From Actinomycetes bacterium (GTDB lineage Bacteria; Actinomycetota; Actinomycetes; Mycobacteriales; Mycobacteriaceae): DNA of 64,000 bases. Position 1 is the first letter of the stretch. Each line of letters starts with the position of its first letter. Position numbers and translations under genes: made by a program. Positions 48,695 through 57,657 of the stretch are shown here, in pieces. The DNA is taken from NCBI GenBank assembly GCA_023461275.1, contig JAEYMI010000071.1, positions 62,001-126,000 of the forward strand, given 5' to 3'. The notes beneath the pieces are model-generated. The model did not search any database and was not told the origin of the DNA. It saw only the letters and a program-made list of their open reading frames with translations.

Positions 48695-50010
48695 TGAGCA
48701 CCACATCCACTGCGCACTCCCCGGCGCCCGATCTGCTGCGCATCGCCACCGCGGGCAGCGTCGACGACGGCAAGTCGACCCTCGTCGGCCGGTTGCTCTA
48801 CGACACCAAATCCGTTCTCGCCGACCAGATCGACGCCGTGACCAAGGCGTCGGTCGACCGCGGACTCGAGGGACCCGATCTCTCGCTGCTCGTCGACGGT
48901 CTGCGCGCCGAACGTGAGCAAGGCATCACCATCGACGTCGCCTACCGCTACTTCGCCACTCCCGCACGGTCATTCGTGCTCGCAGACACACCCGGGCATG
49001 TGCAGTACACCCGCAACACCGTGTCGGGAGCGTCGACCGCGCAATTGGTGATGCTGCTGGTGGACGCCCGCAACGGTGTGGTCGCCCAGACCCGACGCCA
49101 TGCCGCGGTGATGGCACTGCTCGGCGTCCCGCAGCTGGTGCTGGCGGTCAACAAGATCGACCTCGTCGACGATCCGGCCAGCGTGTTCGCCGAGATCTCG
49201 GCCGAATTCGCCGAACTCACCCGCACACTGGGCTGGTCGGCCGAGCAGGTCACCGCCATCCCGGTTTCGGCGCTGCACGGCGACAACGTCGCGGTCCGCT
49301 CGGAGAACACGCCGTTCTACGACGGACCCACCCTCATCGAGCATCTCGAGACGGTGCCGAACGTGACCGACCGCCGCGACGTCGGGCTGCGTTTCCCGGT
49401 TCAGTACGTCATCCGCCCGCGCACTGCCGACTACCCCGACTACCGGGGTTACGCCGGACAGATCGCCGCCGGACGTGTGTCGGTGGGCGATGAGATCGTC
49501 GTGCTGCCATCCGGGAACCGGACCACCGTCACCCAGATCGACACCGCGGACGGCCAATTGGCCACCGCGCACACCGGCCGCAGCGTCACGCTGCTGCTCG
49601 CCGACGACGTCGACATCTCCCGCGGTGACCTGATCGCCGCGGTCGCCGACGCCCCGGAACCGGTGCAGCAGTTCACCGCGACGGTGTGCTGGCTGGCCGA
49701 CAAACCACTTCGGCCGGGTGCACGTCTGCTGCTCAAGCACGGCACCAAGACCACCCAGGCGATCATCGGTGGACTCGACGCGTTGTTCGACGAGCAGAAC
49801 CTATCGCTGGTGGACGCCCCGGAGACCGTGGAGCTCAACCAGATCGGCCGGATCTCGGTCCAGACCGCCGAGCCGATCCCGGCCGACGATTACCAGACCA
49901 ACCGAGAGTCGGGTAGCTTCCTGCTCATCGACCCGCAGGGCGGCAACACCCTCGCGGCCGGTCTGGTCGGCGACGCACTCGCACCATTGCATCTCAAAGA
50001 GCTGGTGTGA
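48694..50010 (+). CDS. cysN: Sulfate adenylyltransferase subunit 1 (GTPase)
   Basis: This 438-residue elongation-factor-like GTPase has G1 'GSVDDGKSTLVGRLL', G2 'QGITIDVAYRYF', G3 'DTPGHVQYTRN' and G4 'NKIDL', then two beta-barrel domains. The length equals a stand-alone CysN: the APS kinase (CysC) domain often fused in mycobacteria is absent. This agrees with direct reduction of APS by the neighbouring CysH. Confidence 0.96.
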   Translation: MSTTSTAHSPAPDLLRIATAGSVDDGKSTLVGRLLYDTKSVLADQIDAVTKASVDRGLEGPDLSLLVDGLRAEREQGITIDVAYRYFATPARSFVLADTPGHVQYTRNTVSGASTAQLVMLLVDARNGVVAQTRRHAAVMALLGVPQLVLAVNKIDLVDDPASVFAEISAEFAELTRTLGWSAEQVTAIPVSALHGDNVAVRSENTPFYDGPTLIEHLETVPNVTDRRDVGLRFPVQYVIRPRTADYPDYRGYAGQIAAGRVSVGDEIVVLPSGNRTTVTQIDTADGQLATAHTGRSVTLLLADDVDISRGDLIAAVADAPEPVQQFTATVCWLADKPLRPGARLLLKHGTKTTQAIIGGLDALFDEQNLSLVDAPETVELNQIGRISVQTAEPIPADDYQTNRESGSFLLIDPQGGNTLAAGLVGDALAPLHLKELV

Positions 50011-50744
50011 GCCAGGCGCACACGCCACAGCTACTGCTCGTCGGTCACGGTAGCCGCGACCCGCGATTCGCCGACACCGTTCGGCGCGTGAGACACGCTG
50101 TTGAGCAACGTCTTCCCGACGTGAATGTCACGTTGGCATTCCTCGACCTCGACGAGCCGCTGGTCGGTGACGCACTCGACCACACGACCGGTGACTGCGT
50201 CGTCGTTCCGCTGCTCCTGGCACCCGGCTATCACAGCGAGATCGACCTGCCCGGCATCGTCGACGCCCATCGCGGCGAGCGCACCGTCGCCATCACTCCG
50301 GTGGTGGGCGGGCGTGGACTCACGCAGGCACTGGCCCACCGCTTGGTCGAGGCCGGCACCGACGACGGTGACGGAATCCTCCTGACAGCGGTCGGATCGT
50401 CGAAACCGATGGCGGCGTTGGTCGCTCGCCGACGGGCCATCGAACTGTCCACCCTGCTCCACCGCCCCGTAGAAGTGGTGTTCGCGACGCAGCTGGGTAC
50501 CGACCACGTCACACTGCGCAACGCGGTGCGACGTCTGCACACCGCCGGAGCCCGGCGGATCGCGGTCAGCCCCTACTTCCTCTCGGCCGGCCTACTCACC
50601 GAACGGGTGGAGAACGCGCTCGACCGGTTCACCGCGAACACGTTGTTCGCGGGACCGATCGGCGCGCATCCGGCACTAGTGGAGTCGATCGTGCTGCGCT
50701 ATCAGGCGTCGGTGAGTGCGGCCACCTTGGTGGCACGCGCGTAG
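50007..50744 (+). CDS. Sirohydrochlorin chelatase-like protein (CbiX family)
   Basis: This 245-residue protein has two tandem CbiX-type half domains: 'LLLVGHGSRDPRFADTV' with the catalytic His and 'VVVPLLLAPGYHSEIDLPGI' with the second His, then the degenerate half 'AVSPYFLSAGLLTERV'. It likely inserts Fe2+ into sirohydrochlorin to make siroheme for SirA, as the ferrochelatase-like Che1 gene does in this place in mycobacteria. It starts at GTG 50007 overlapping cysN (GTGA). Its last 43 bases are antisense to the end of cysA. Confidence 0.9.
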   Translation: MSQAHTPQLLLVGHGSRDPRFADTVRRVRHAVEQRLPDVNVTLAFLDLDEPLVGDALDHTTGDCVVVPLLLAPGYHSEIDLPGIVDAHRGERTVAITPVVGGRGLTQALAHRLVEAGTDDGDGILLTAVGSSKPMAALVARRRAIELSTLLHRPVEVVFATQLGTDHVTLRNAVRRLHTAGARRIAVSPYFLSAGLLTERVENALDRFTANTLFAGPIGAHPALVESIVLRYQASVSAATLVARA

Positions 50745-51697
50745 ACCGTTTCGCCGGCCTGCAGGTTCAGCGCATTCTGGTCGCCGCGGGTGATCTGCGC
50801 GGCGAATTCCTCCCCGGTGGCTGCTGCCCGCAGTTCGACGCGGGTCTCGAAGCCGAGGTTCACCACGCGCTCCACGGTCGCCTTGATGACGCCGGTGTCC
50901 AGTGCCGCGTCGGCGGCCGGCAGTGCCAGCTCGGGATTGCGGCCGATGCGAATGTCGTGCGGCCGCACCAGTTCTCCGTTGAGCCGGACCGTCGATCCCA
51001 GGAACGAGGCCACGAAGGCATTGGCCGGACGGTCATAGAGATCGTCGGGGGCACCGATCTGCTCGATGCGCCCCTTGTTGAGCACCGCGATCCGGTCGCT
51101 GACGTCGAGTGCCTCCTGCTGGTCGTGCGTGACCAGCACGGTCGTCACGTTGACATCCTCGTGCAGTCGACGCAGCCACCGTCGAAGATCCTCGCGGACC
51201 TTGGCGTCGAGCGCACCGAAGGGCTCGTCGAGCAACAGCACCTTGGGGTCGACGGCCAGCGCACGGGCCAGCGCCATGCGCTGGCGCTGTCCGCCGGAAA
51301 GCTGTGCGGGAAAACGCTTTTGGAATCCCGTCAGACCGACGATCTCCAGCAGCTCGTCGACCTTGGCGTTGGTCTCGTCGGCTGGACGCTTGCGGATCTT
51401 GAGGCCGAACGCCACGTTGTCGCGCACATTGAGGTGCTTGAACGCCGCGTAGTGCTGGAAGACAAAACCGATGCCGCGCTTCTGCGGGGTGGCGGTCGAG
51501 ACGTCGGAGCCGTTGATGATGACGGTGCCCGAATCGAGCGTGTCGAGTCCGGCGATGGCTCGCAGGAGCGTCGACTTTCCCGAACCCGAGGGCCCCAGCA
51601 GCGAGGTCAGCGAGCCCTCCGGGATCTCGATGGATACGTCGTCGAGTGCGGCGAAATCGCCGTAGCGCTTGTTCGCGCCGATTACCGAGATGGACAT
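50702..51697 (-). CDS. cysA: Sulfate/thiosulfate ABC transporter, ATP-binding protein
   Basis: This 331-residue ABC ATPase has Walker A 'LLGPSGSGKSTLLRAIAGLD', signature 'LSGGQRQRMALARAL', Walker B 'VLLLDEPFGALD' and H-loop 'VLVTHDQQEALDVS'. A C-terminal TOBE-like regulatory domain has 'GELVRPHDIRIGRNPEL'. ATG 51697 was chosen because ABC homology begins there. It closes the cysT-W-A importer operon; its 3' end overlaps the chelatase gene on the other strand by 43 bases. Confidence 0.96.
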   Translation of the reverse strand: MSISVIGANKRYGDFAALDDVSIEIPEGSLTSLLGPSGSGKSTLLRAIAGLDTLDSGTVIINGSDVSTATPQKRGIGFVFQHYAAFKHLNVRDNVAFGLKIRKRPADETNAKVDELLEIVGLTGFQKRFPAQLSGGQRQRMALARALAVDPKVLLLDEPFGALDAKVREDLRRWLRRLHEDVNVTTVLVTHDQQEALDVSDRIAVLNKGRIEQIGAPDDLYDRPANAFVASFLGSTVRLNGELVRPHDIRIGRNPELALPAADAALDTGVIKATVERVVNLGFETRVELRAAATGEEFAAQITRGDQNALNLQAGETVYARATKVAALTDA

Positions 51698-51702
51698 GAG
51701 AT

Positions 51703-52635
51703 CTAGACGCCTTCCTTGTGACGGACGAGTTGCTCGGCGTCGATCGCCGAAGGGCCATGCGGCACAGTGAGTTCTGGTTCGATGAGTTCGTCGGCGGTGC
51801 CGTCGTCGTAGTATCCACTGGCGTCTGCCAGCCGGCTCTTGGCCCGGCGCTCGACGAAGCTCATCGCCACGAGGACCAGGATGGCCACGAACATCAGCAG
51901 GGTTGCGGCGGCGTATGCGCCGTATTCGTTGTAGTCGTCGGTGTAGCGCGAGTTGACCAGCAGGGTCAGCGTCTGCGAGATGCCGGGCAGGTTCGACGAG
52001 ACCATGGTGACCGCACCGTATTCGCCCAGGGCTCGGGCGATGGTGAGCACGATGCCGTAGGTCAGTCCCCACCGGATGGCGGGAAGGGTGATGCGCCAGA
52101 AGGTCTGCCACGCATTCGCACCGAGAGTGGCTGCGGCCTGTTCCTGCTCGGTACCGATCTCGTGGAGAACCGGTTCCACCTCACGCACGACGAACGGCAA
52201 GGTGACGAACAGGGTGGCCAGCACGAGACCGGGGAACCCGAAGATGACCCGGAAGCCGAGGCTCTCGATTCCACCGAACCAGCCGCCGTAGCCCCACAGC
52301 AGGATCAACGCGACGCCGGCGACCACCGGCGACACCGCAAACGGCAGATCGACGACGGCCTGCAGGAAGCCCTTGCCGGGGAACCGGCCGCGGACCAGCG
52401 CCAGCGCGGTCACCACACCGAAGATCACGTTGAGCGGCACCACGATCAGCACGATCAGCAGGCTCAGCTGAAGGGCGGAAATGGCGGCCGGCGTGGTGAT
52501 CCAGTCCCAGAACTGGCCGAGGCCGTGTTCAAAGGAACGCCAGAAGATCAGCGCCACCGGCACGATCAGCAAGACGAACAGGTAGATCAGCGCAACCGCA
52601 CGCAACGAGTATTTGGTGATCGGCGAGAGTTTCAT
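51703..52635 (-). CDS. cysW: Sulfate ABC transporter permease CysW
   Basis: This 310-residue permease has six predicted TM helices with the EAA loop 'EQEQAAATLGANAWQTFWRITLPAIRWGL' that docks to CysA. The C-terminal ~55 residues are an acidic cytoplasmic tail, longer than in enterobacterial CysW. It starts 4 bases inside the end of cysT and is followed by cysA after 5 bases. Confidence 0.95.
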   Translation of the reverse strand: MKLSPITKYSLRAVALIYLFVLLIVPVALIFWRSFEHGLGQFWDWITTPAAISALQLSLLIVLIVVPLNVIFGVVTALALVRGRFPGKGFLQAVVDLPFAVSPVVAGVALILLWGYGGWFGGIESLGFRVIFGFPGLVLATLFVTLPFVVREVEPVLHEIGTEQEQAAATLGANAWQTFWRITLPAIRWGLTYGIVLTIARALGEYGAVTMVSSNLPGISQTLTLLVNSRYTDDYNEYGAYAAATLLMFVAILVLVAMSFVERRAKSRLADASGYYDDGTADELIEPELTVPHGPSAIDAEQLVRHKEGV

Positions 52636-53513
52636 CGGTCGGACTCCTCACGATGGCTCAGGCGCGTCGAGAACACCCGCAGCACCAACAGCGTCACAAA
52701 TGCGATGAGCAGCAACAGCACTGAAACCGCGGCGGCGTTGACCGGCTCGTCGATCTCGATCTGCTGCTGGATGTACTGCGAGGCGACCTGGGTCTTGCCG
52801 GGGATGTTGCCACCGATCAGAACCACCGAACCGAACTCACCGATGGCGCGGGTGAAGGCCAGCCCACCGCCGGTCAGAATCGCTGGAACCAACGCCGGAA
52901 GCACGATCTTCCGGAAGGTGGTCAAGTTGCTGGCACCCAGAACCGAAGCCGCTTCCTCCACGTCGGTGTCGAGTTCGATGAGCACCGGCTGCACCTGGCG
53001 CACCACGAACGGAAGCGTCACGAACGTCAACGCGATGATCAGCGCGGGCTTGGTGGCGTTGAGGTGGATGTCGATGGGGCTGTTGGGCCCGTACAGCGAG
53101 AGCAACACCAGGCTCGCGACGATTGTCGGGAGGGCGAACGGTAGGTCGATGATGGCGTTGACGAATCCCTTGCCCGGGAAGTCATCTCGCACCAGAACCC
53201 AGGCGATGATGGTGCCGAAGAAGATGTTGATCGCCGCCACGATCACCGAGACCAGGACGGTGATGCCCAGCGCATCAAGGGCATTGGAGTCGGTGATGGC
53301 GTCCCAGAACTCTCCCCAGCCTCCGGACAGGGACTGCACGGTGATCGCCGCCAACGGCAGCAACACGATCACCGACAGCCACAGTGCCGCCACGCCGATC
53401 GTCAACGGGCTCACCCCGGAGAACGACCATCGGCTGAGGCCATCGCGCCGGTCCGGCGGCGTGGTCGCCGCCTCCGGCGTCACGCCTGCGCCCAGGGCGC
53501 TGCTCGTCGTCAT
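52632..53513 (-). CDS. cysT: Sulfate ABC transporter permease CysT
   Basis: This 293-residue permease has six TM helices. The EAA motif is 'DVEEAASVLGASNLTTFRKIVLPALVPAI', preceded by 'LPFVVRQVQPVLIEL'. With CysW it forms the membrane channel of the sulfate importer. It overlaps subI and cysW by 4 bases each, so the four subunits are coupled. Confidence 0.95.
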   Translation of the reverse strand: MTTSSALGAGVTPEAATTPPDRRDGLSRWSFSGVSPLTIGVAALWLSVIVLLPLAAITVQSLSGGWGEFWDAITDSNALDALGITVLVSVIVAAINIFFGTIIAWVLVRDDFPGKGFVNAIIDLPFALPTIVASLVLLSLYGPNSPIDIHLNATKPALIIALTFVTLPFVVRQVQPVLIELDTDVEEAASVLGASNLTTFRKIVLPALVPAILTGGGLAFTRAIGEFGSVVLIGGNIPGKTQVASQYIQQQIEIDEPVNAAAVSVLLLLIAFVTLLVLRVFSTRLSHREESDR

Positions 53514-54640
53514 TGCCGTCCTCCCGAGTCATAGATCTTGGTGATGGCGCCCTTGTCGCCGAACAGTGCTTTGTCCACGGCTTTCCAACCGGTCAGGTCC
53601 TTGCCGTCGTTCTTGGCTGCGGTGCCCTTACCGAGTTGGGCGCCGAGTTCCTTGATGGTCCATAGCTTTTCGATGTCGCCGGGGAAGAGCTGCTTGGTGC
53701 GTGCCACGACGTCGGGAATCACCGGCCGGAAACCGGCCTGCGCCCAGAGCTCCTGCGCCGGCTCGGTGAACAGGTAGTCGCGAAACGCCTTGGCGGCAGC
53801 GAGATCGGTGCTGGTGTTGACCACCGCGACCGGGTTCTCGATCTTGAACGTCTGCGGCGGAATGAGGTAGTCGATCTTTTCGTTCTCGCTGGCCGTTGCG
53901 TTCTTGCGCTCCAGCATGATCGCCTCGTTCTCGTAGGTGATCAGAACGTCACCCTGTCCCTGCTCGAAAGCCGTTGTCGCCTCACGACCGGACTTCGGGA
54001 TCACCGTGACGTGATCGCGGATGAGGGAACTGACGTACGCCAGACCAGCCTTGTTGTCGACGCCGCCATTGGACTTGGCCGCGTACGGCGCCAACAGATT
54101 CCACTTGGCCGAGCCGGAACTACCGGGGTTGGGTGTGACGACCTGAATTCCCGGGCGCAGCAGATCATCCCAGTCGCGGATGTTCTTGGGGTTGCCCTTG
54201 CGAACCACCAGTGCCACCACCGAACCGAACGGCGTGCTGTTGTTGGGCGCCTGCTTCTTCCAGTCCTCGTCGACCACACCGGCCTTCACCAGCCGGGTGA
54301 TGTCGGGTTCGACCGAGAAATTGACGATGTCGGCGGGGACGCGTCGCGCCACCTTGCGCGACTGGTCGCCGGAAGCACCGTAGGACTGGGAGAAGCCGAT
54401 GTCGTGGCCCTCCGGAGTCGCACGAAACGCCGGAATGATCTTGTCGAAACCGGGCTTGGGCGTCGCATAAGCGACCACATTGATGTGCCTGCTGCCGCTC
54501 GAGATGTCCTTGCCGCCTGGTTTGTCGGTGGATCCACCACCGCATGCAGCCAGTACCCCCGAGCCCAGCAGAGCGACGCACAGGACCAGCAGGAGTTGTC
54601 GCATCCCGCTGGTCGTACGACGGCGCCGAGCAATGATCAC
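53510..54640 (-). CDS. subI: Sulfate-binding lipoprotein
   Basis: This 376-residue extracytoplasmic receptor has a twin-basic-like N-terminus, a hydrophobic core and lipobox 'LAACGGG'. The mature protein contains the sulfate-binding family stretches 'FSQSYGASGDQSRKVARRVPADIVNFSVEPDI' and 'NPGSSGSAKWNLLAPYAA', and ends near 'FRPVIPDVVAR'. GTG 54640 follows GGAGG at 7-base spacing. It is first in subI-cysT-cysW-cysA, opposite to sirA-cysHDN. Confidence 0.95.
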   Translation of the reverse strand: MIIARRRRTTSGMRQLLLVLCVALLGSGVLAACGGGSTDKPGGKDISSGSRHINVVAYATPKPGFDKIIPAFRATPEGHDIGFSQSYGASGDQSRKVARRVPADIVNFSVEPDITRLVKAGVVDEDWKKQAPNNSTPFGSVVALVVRKGNPKNIRDWDDLLRPGIQVVTPNPGSSGSAKWNLLAPYAAKSNGGVDNKAGLAYVSSLIRDHVTVIPKSGREATTAFEQGQGDVLITYENEAIMLERKNATASENEKIDYLIPPQTFKIENPVAVVNTSTDLAAAKAFRDYLFTEPAQELWAQAGFRPVIPDVVARTKQLFPGDIEKLWTIKELGAQLGKGTAAKNDGKDLTGWKAVDKALFGDKGAITKIYDSGGRQ

Positions 54641-54693
54641 CAGAATTCCTCCATGGACTGTGGGACGCCGGAGAAATTGAAGAGATGCACACG

Positions 54694-54707
54694 TATCCGG
54701 CCGGATA
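54694..54707. promoter_or_regulatory. 14-bp palindrome in the subI promoter region
   Basis: TATCCGGCCGGATA is a perfect 14-bp inverted repeat 54 bases upstream of the subI GTG, next to an A/T-rich run (TATTTTTAT on the reverse strand) that could be a -10 region. It is a candidate operator for sulfur-responsive control of the sulfate importer; no regulator is encoded nearby. Confidence 0.45.
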
Positions 54708-54786
54708 AAAATATCAACGCCGGAGAGCGTCGAGAAACGTCTACGACGGCCGTGAATTCAGGGCTAGGCCATCGGTTCGGCGTGTG

Positions 54787-54864
54787 CTATCTGGTGAGTA
54801 GCCAGGCCGCGACGACCAGGACAACCAGGGCCAGCAGCGCCCATGTGACGCGCGATCGGATCAT
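54787..54864 (-). CDS. Very small membrane peptide (25 residues)
   Basis: ATG 54864 opens a 25-residue frame 'MIRSRVTWALLALVVLVVAA' plus a short end 'WLLTR'. Two arginines precede a single hydrophobic helix, typical of a small inner-membrane peptide. It begins 4 bases after the stop of the 66-residue membrane protein and would be translated from the same message. It is too short for standard gene callers; no homologue is recalled. Confidence 0.5.
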   Translation of the reverse strand: MIRSRVTWALLALVVLVVAAWLLTR

Positions 54865-54868
54865 CGAA

Positions 54869-55069
54869 CTACAGTCCCGTCCCGTCATCGTCGACGAACC
54901 GTCGGCGGTCGACGAGGTCGGAGACCGCATCGACCAGCATGTTCAGCACCACGGCGATCAGTACAGCGATCGGAACGACCACGACGAGCGTGACCAGCAC
55001 CTGCGGTACGAAGGACAGACCGGTGAGCCATTCTTCGATGCTGTCCCACCAGGAACTCACCGCTGACAC
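54869..55069 (-). CDS. Small single-helix membrane protein
   Basis: This 66-residue protein has an amphipathic N-terminus ('SSWWDSIEEWLTGLSFVP'), one long hydrophobic helix (~24-46) and a charged C-terminal end ('DLVDRRRFVDDDGTGL'). It is located between the sulfate-binding lipoprotein and the trehalase, where M. tuberculosis has a similar small membrane ORF (Rv2401A). It may be a component related to sulfate uptake or simply a conserved neighbour. No known motif. Confidence 0.72.
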   Translation of the reverse strand: MSAVSSWWDSIEEWLTGLSFVPQVLVTLVVVVPIAVLIAVVLNMLVDAVSDLVDRRRFVDDDGTGL

Positions 55070-55187
55070 CGGTCGTCACCTCGCTGCTACTGGTCCGAGC
55101 CGTCATTTTGCTCAGCGTGATTGAAAGTCAGGGAACCCATCAGCCGCCGAGTGGCGCCGATGAGGACCTCACGACAATGATATATCC

Positions 55188-57179
55188 ATGACCGCCGCCG
55201 ACGATTCGACCGTCACGTCCCTTCCCACCGCATCGGTGTCGGCCGAACCCGAAGCGGTCGCATTCACCCCGGCGACCACCAGCAACACCACTGCGTTCCC
55301 ACCGATCGGGGATTACGCATTCCTCTCCGACACCGAGACCAACTGCCTGATCGCGCGCAACGGGTCCGTCGAGTGGATGTGCGTGCCGCGGCCGGATTCA
55401 CCGAGCGTCTTCGGCGCCGTCCTCGACCGCAGTGCCGGACACTTCCGCCTCTCCCCGTATGGCGTGAGTGTGCCGGTCGACCGCCGCTACCTGCCGGGCA
55501 GCCTGATGGTCGAGACCACCTGGCAGACCGAGACCGGGTGGATCGTGGTCCGAGACGCGCTGGTGATGGGCCCGTGGCATGACAACGAGAAGCGGTCGCG
55601 TACCCATCGGCGCACCCCGACCGATTGGGACGCCGAGCACATCCTGCTGCGCACGGTTCGATGCGTATCGGGCACGGTCGAGTTGTCGATGAGCTGCGAG
55701 CCCGCCTTCGACTATCACCGGGCCACCACCGAATGGGAGTACTCGGGCCCGGCCTACGGCGAGGCGATCGCCACCGCGAAGAACAGCGACTCGTCGACGC
55801 CGACGCTGAAGCTGACCACCGACCTCCGGCTGGGCCTCGAGGGCCGCGAAGCGCGGGCCCGGACGCGCCTGGTGGAGGGCGACGACCGCTTCATCGCGTT
55901 GACCTGGTCGTCGCAGCCGGCGCCGCAGAACTTCGAGGAGGCCGCGCAGAAGATGTGGTCGACCTCGGAGTGCTGGCGTCAATGGATCAACATCGGCACC
56001 TTCCCCGACCACCCGTGGCGCACCCACCTACAGCGCTCGGCGTTGACCCTCAAGGGCCTCACCTACTCGCCCACCGGCGCACTGCTCGCCGCGGCGACCA
56101 CGTCATTACCGGAAACGCCTCACGGCGAACGTAATTGGGACTACCGCTATGCGTGGGTGCGTGACTCGACCTTCGCGCTATGGGGTCTGTACACCCTTGG
56201 ACTCGACCGCGAGGCCGACGACTTCTTCTCCTTCATCGCCGACGTCTCCGGGATCACCAGCGGAGAGCAGCACCCGCTGCAGGTGATGTACGGCGTCGGC
56301 GGGGAACGGACCCTTGAGGAAGAGGAACTCTCCCACCTCTCCGGCTACGACGGCGCGCAACCCGTCCGCATCGGCAACGGCGCGTATAACCAAGCCCAAC
56401 ATGACATCTGGGGCACCATGCTCGATTCGGTGTACCTCAACACCAAATCGAGCGAGTCGGTGCCCGAGACCCTGTGGCCGGTCCTCAAGGCGCAGGTGGA
56501 GGAGGCCATCAAACATTGGCGCTCCCCCGACCGCGGCATCTGGGAGGTGCGTGGCGAACCTCAGCACTTCACCTCGTCGAAGGTGATGTGTTGGGTTGCA
56601 CTGGACCGAGGTTCACGGCTGGCCACATTCCACGGGGCCACCACCTACGCCGCCCAGTGGGCGACGATCGCCGAGGAGATCAAGGAAGACATCCTCGCCC
56701 ACGGCGTCAACGATCGCGGTGTCTTCACCCAGCGATACGGCGACGATGCTCTCGACGCCTCGCTCCTGCTAGTCCCGCTGTTGCGCTTCCTGCCGTCCGA
56801 TGATCACCGCGTCCGAAACACCGTGCTGGCCATCGCCGACGACCTCACCGAGAACGGTTTGGTACTGCGGTACCGCGTCGAGGAGACCGATGACGGCCTC
56901 ACCGGTGAAGAGGGCACGTTCACGATCTGCTCGTTCTGGCTGGTGTCGGCACTCGTCGAGATCGGGGAACTGGCGCGCGCGAAAGCATTGTGCGAACGTC
57001 TGCTGTCCTACTCGAGCCCGCTCAAGCTCTACGCCGAGGAGATCGACGCCAAGACCGGCCAGCACCTGGGCAACTTTCCGCAGGCATTCACCCATCTGGC
57101 CCTGATCAACGCCGTCATGCACGTGATCCGCGCCGAGGAAGCGGCCGGCCACGGGCAGTTTCAGCCCGCCAATCACTGA
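55188..57179 (+). CDS. GH15-family glucanase/trehalase
   Basis: This 663-residue protein has an N-terminal beta-sandwich ('FLSDTETNCLIARNGSVEWMCVPRPDSPSVFGAVLD') and an (alpha/alpha)6 catalytic domain. 'WDYRYAWVRDSTFALWGLY' is the substrate-binding block, Glu in 'DRGIWEVRGEPQHFTSSKVM' is the likely general acid, and Glu in 'LKLYAEEIDAKTGQHLGNFPQAFTHLALIN' the base. It is equivalent in place and type to M. tuberculosis Rv2402, a trehalase of this family, so trehalose cleavage to glucose is expected. The first ~40 residues are low-complexity. Confidence 0.92.
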   Translation: MTAADDSTVTSLPTASVSAEPEAVAFTPATTSNTTAFPPIGDYAFLSDTETNCLIARNGSVEWMCVPRPDSPSVFGAVLDRSAGHFRLSPYGVSVPVDRRYLPGSLMVETTWQTETGWIVVRDALVMGPWHDNEKRSRTHRRTPTDWDAEHILLRTVRCVSGTVELSMSCEPAFDYHRATTEWEYSGPAYGEAIATAKNSDSSTPTLKLTTDLRLGLEGREARARTRLVEGDDRFIALTWSSQPAPQNFEEAAQKMWSTSECWRQWINIGTFPDHPWRTHLQRSALTLKGLTYSPTGALLAAATTSLPETPHGERNWDYRYAWVRDSTFALWGLYTLGLDREADDFFSFIADVSGITSGEQHPLQVMYGVGGERTLEEEELSHLSGYDGAQPVRIGNGAYNQAQHDIWGTMLDSVYLNTKSSESVPETLWPVLKAQVEEAIKHWRSPDRGIWEVRGEPQHFTSSKVMCWVALDRGSRLATFHGATTYAAQWATIAEEIKEDILAHGVNDRGVFTQRYGDDALDASLLLVPLLRFLPSDDHRVRNTVLAIADDLTENGLVLRYRVEETDDGLTGEEGTFTICSFWLVSALVEIGELARAKALCERLLSYSSPLKLYAEEIDAKTGQHLGNFPQAFTHLALINAVMHVIRAEEAAGHGQFQPANH

Positions 57180-57236
57180 AATCGCACTTCTCTCGAATTC
57201 GCAATTCCCTACATCGACATTCGGGTGCGCGGCACA

Positions 57237-57644
57237 ATGACCCGCATGGGATTCACCGATGCCATTTCCAGCGGGTTCTCCACATTCACGGACTTTTCCG
57301 GACGAGCGAGCCGCAGCGAGTTCTGGTGGTGGGTGCTGTTCCTCTGGCTCGTCAGCCTCGTCGCCGGAATTCTCGACCACGTGACCAATCTGGGTTTCGA
57401 CGACACCCATACCTTCGCCCGGGTGCAGTACGGCGGCTGGATCACCCTCGTCGCGGTGCTGATTCTGGCCATTCCGACGCTCGCGGTCACCGTCCGTCGG
57501 TTGCACGACGCCGGCAGCAGCGGGTGGTGGGTGCTGATGTACTTCATCTGCTGCCTTGGTGCCCTCGCGCTGTACATCATGTGCCTGCGGGGCAGCCAAT
57601 CCGGAGCCAACAAGTACGGCCCGCCACCAGGGGTTACCGCCTGA
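57237..57644 (+). CDS. DUF805-family membrane protein
   Basis: This protein of ~135 residues opens with 'SGFSTFTDFSGRASRSEFWWWVLF', the DUF805 hallmark, followed by three hydrophobic segments and 'VRRLHDAGSSGWWVLM'. It ends in a polar tail 'GANKYGPPPG'. Function of the family is unknown; members are small inner-membrane proteins. Starts at ATG 57237 or 57246 are equally possible, since no clear ribosome-binding site precedes either. It lies between the trehalase and ppk2 genes on the same strand. Confidence 0.87.
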   Translation: MTRMGFTDAISSGFSTFTDFSGRASRSEFWWWVLFLWLVSLVAGILDHVTNLGFDDTHTFARVQYGGWITLVAVLILAIPTLAVTVRRLHDAGSSGWWVLMYFICCLGALALYIMCLRGSQSGANKYGPPPGVTA

Positions 57645-57657
57645 GTCAGGGGCGAGA

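Noticed and set aside
51718..53544. 608-codon forward frame opposite cysW-cysT
   Set aside because: Antisense to two conserved permeases; low-complexity polar translation without homology.
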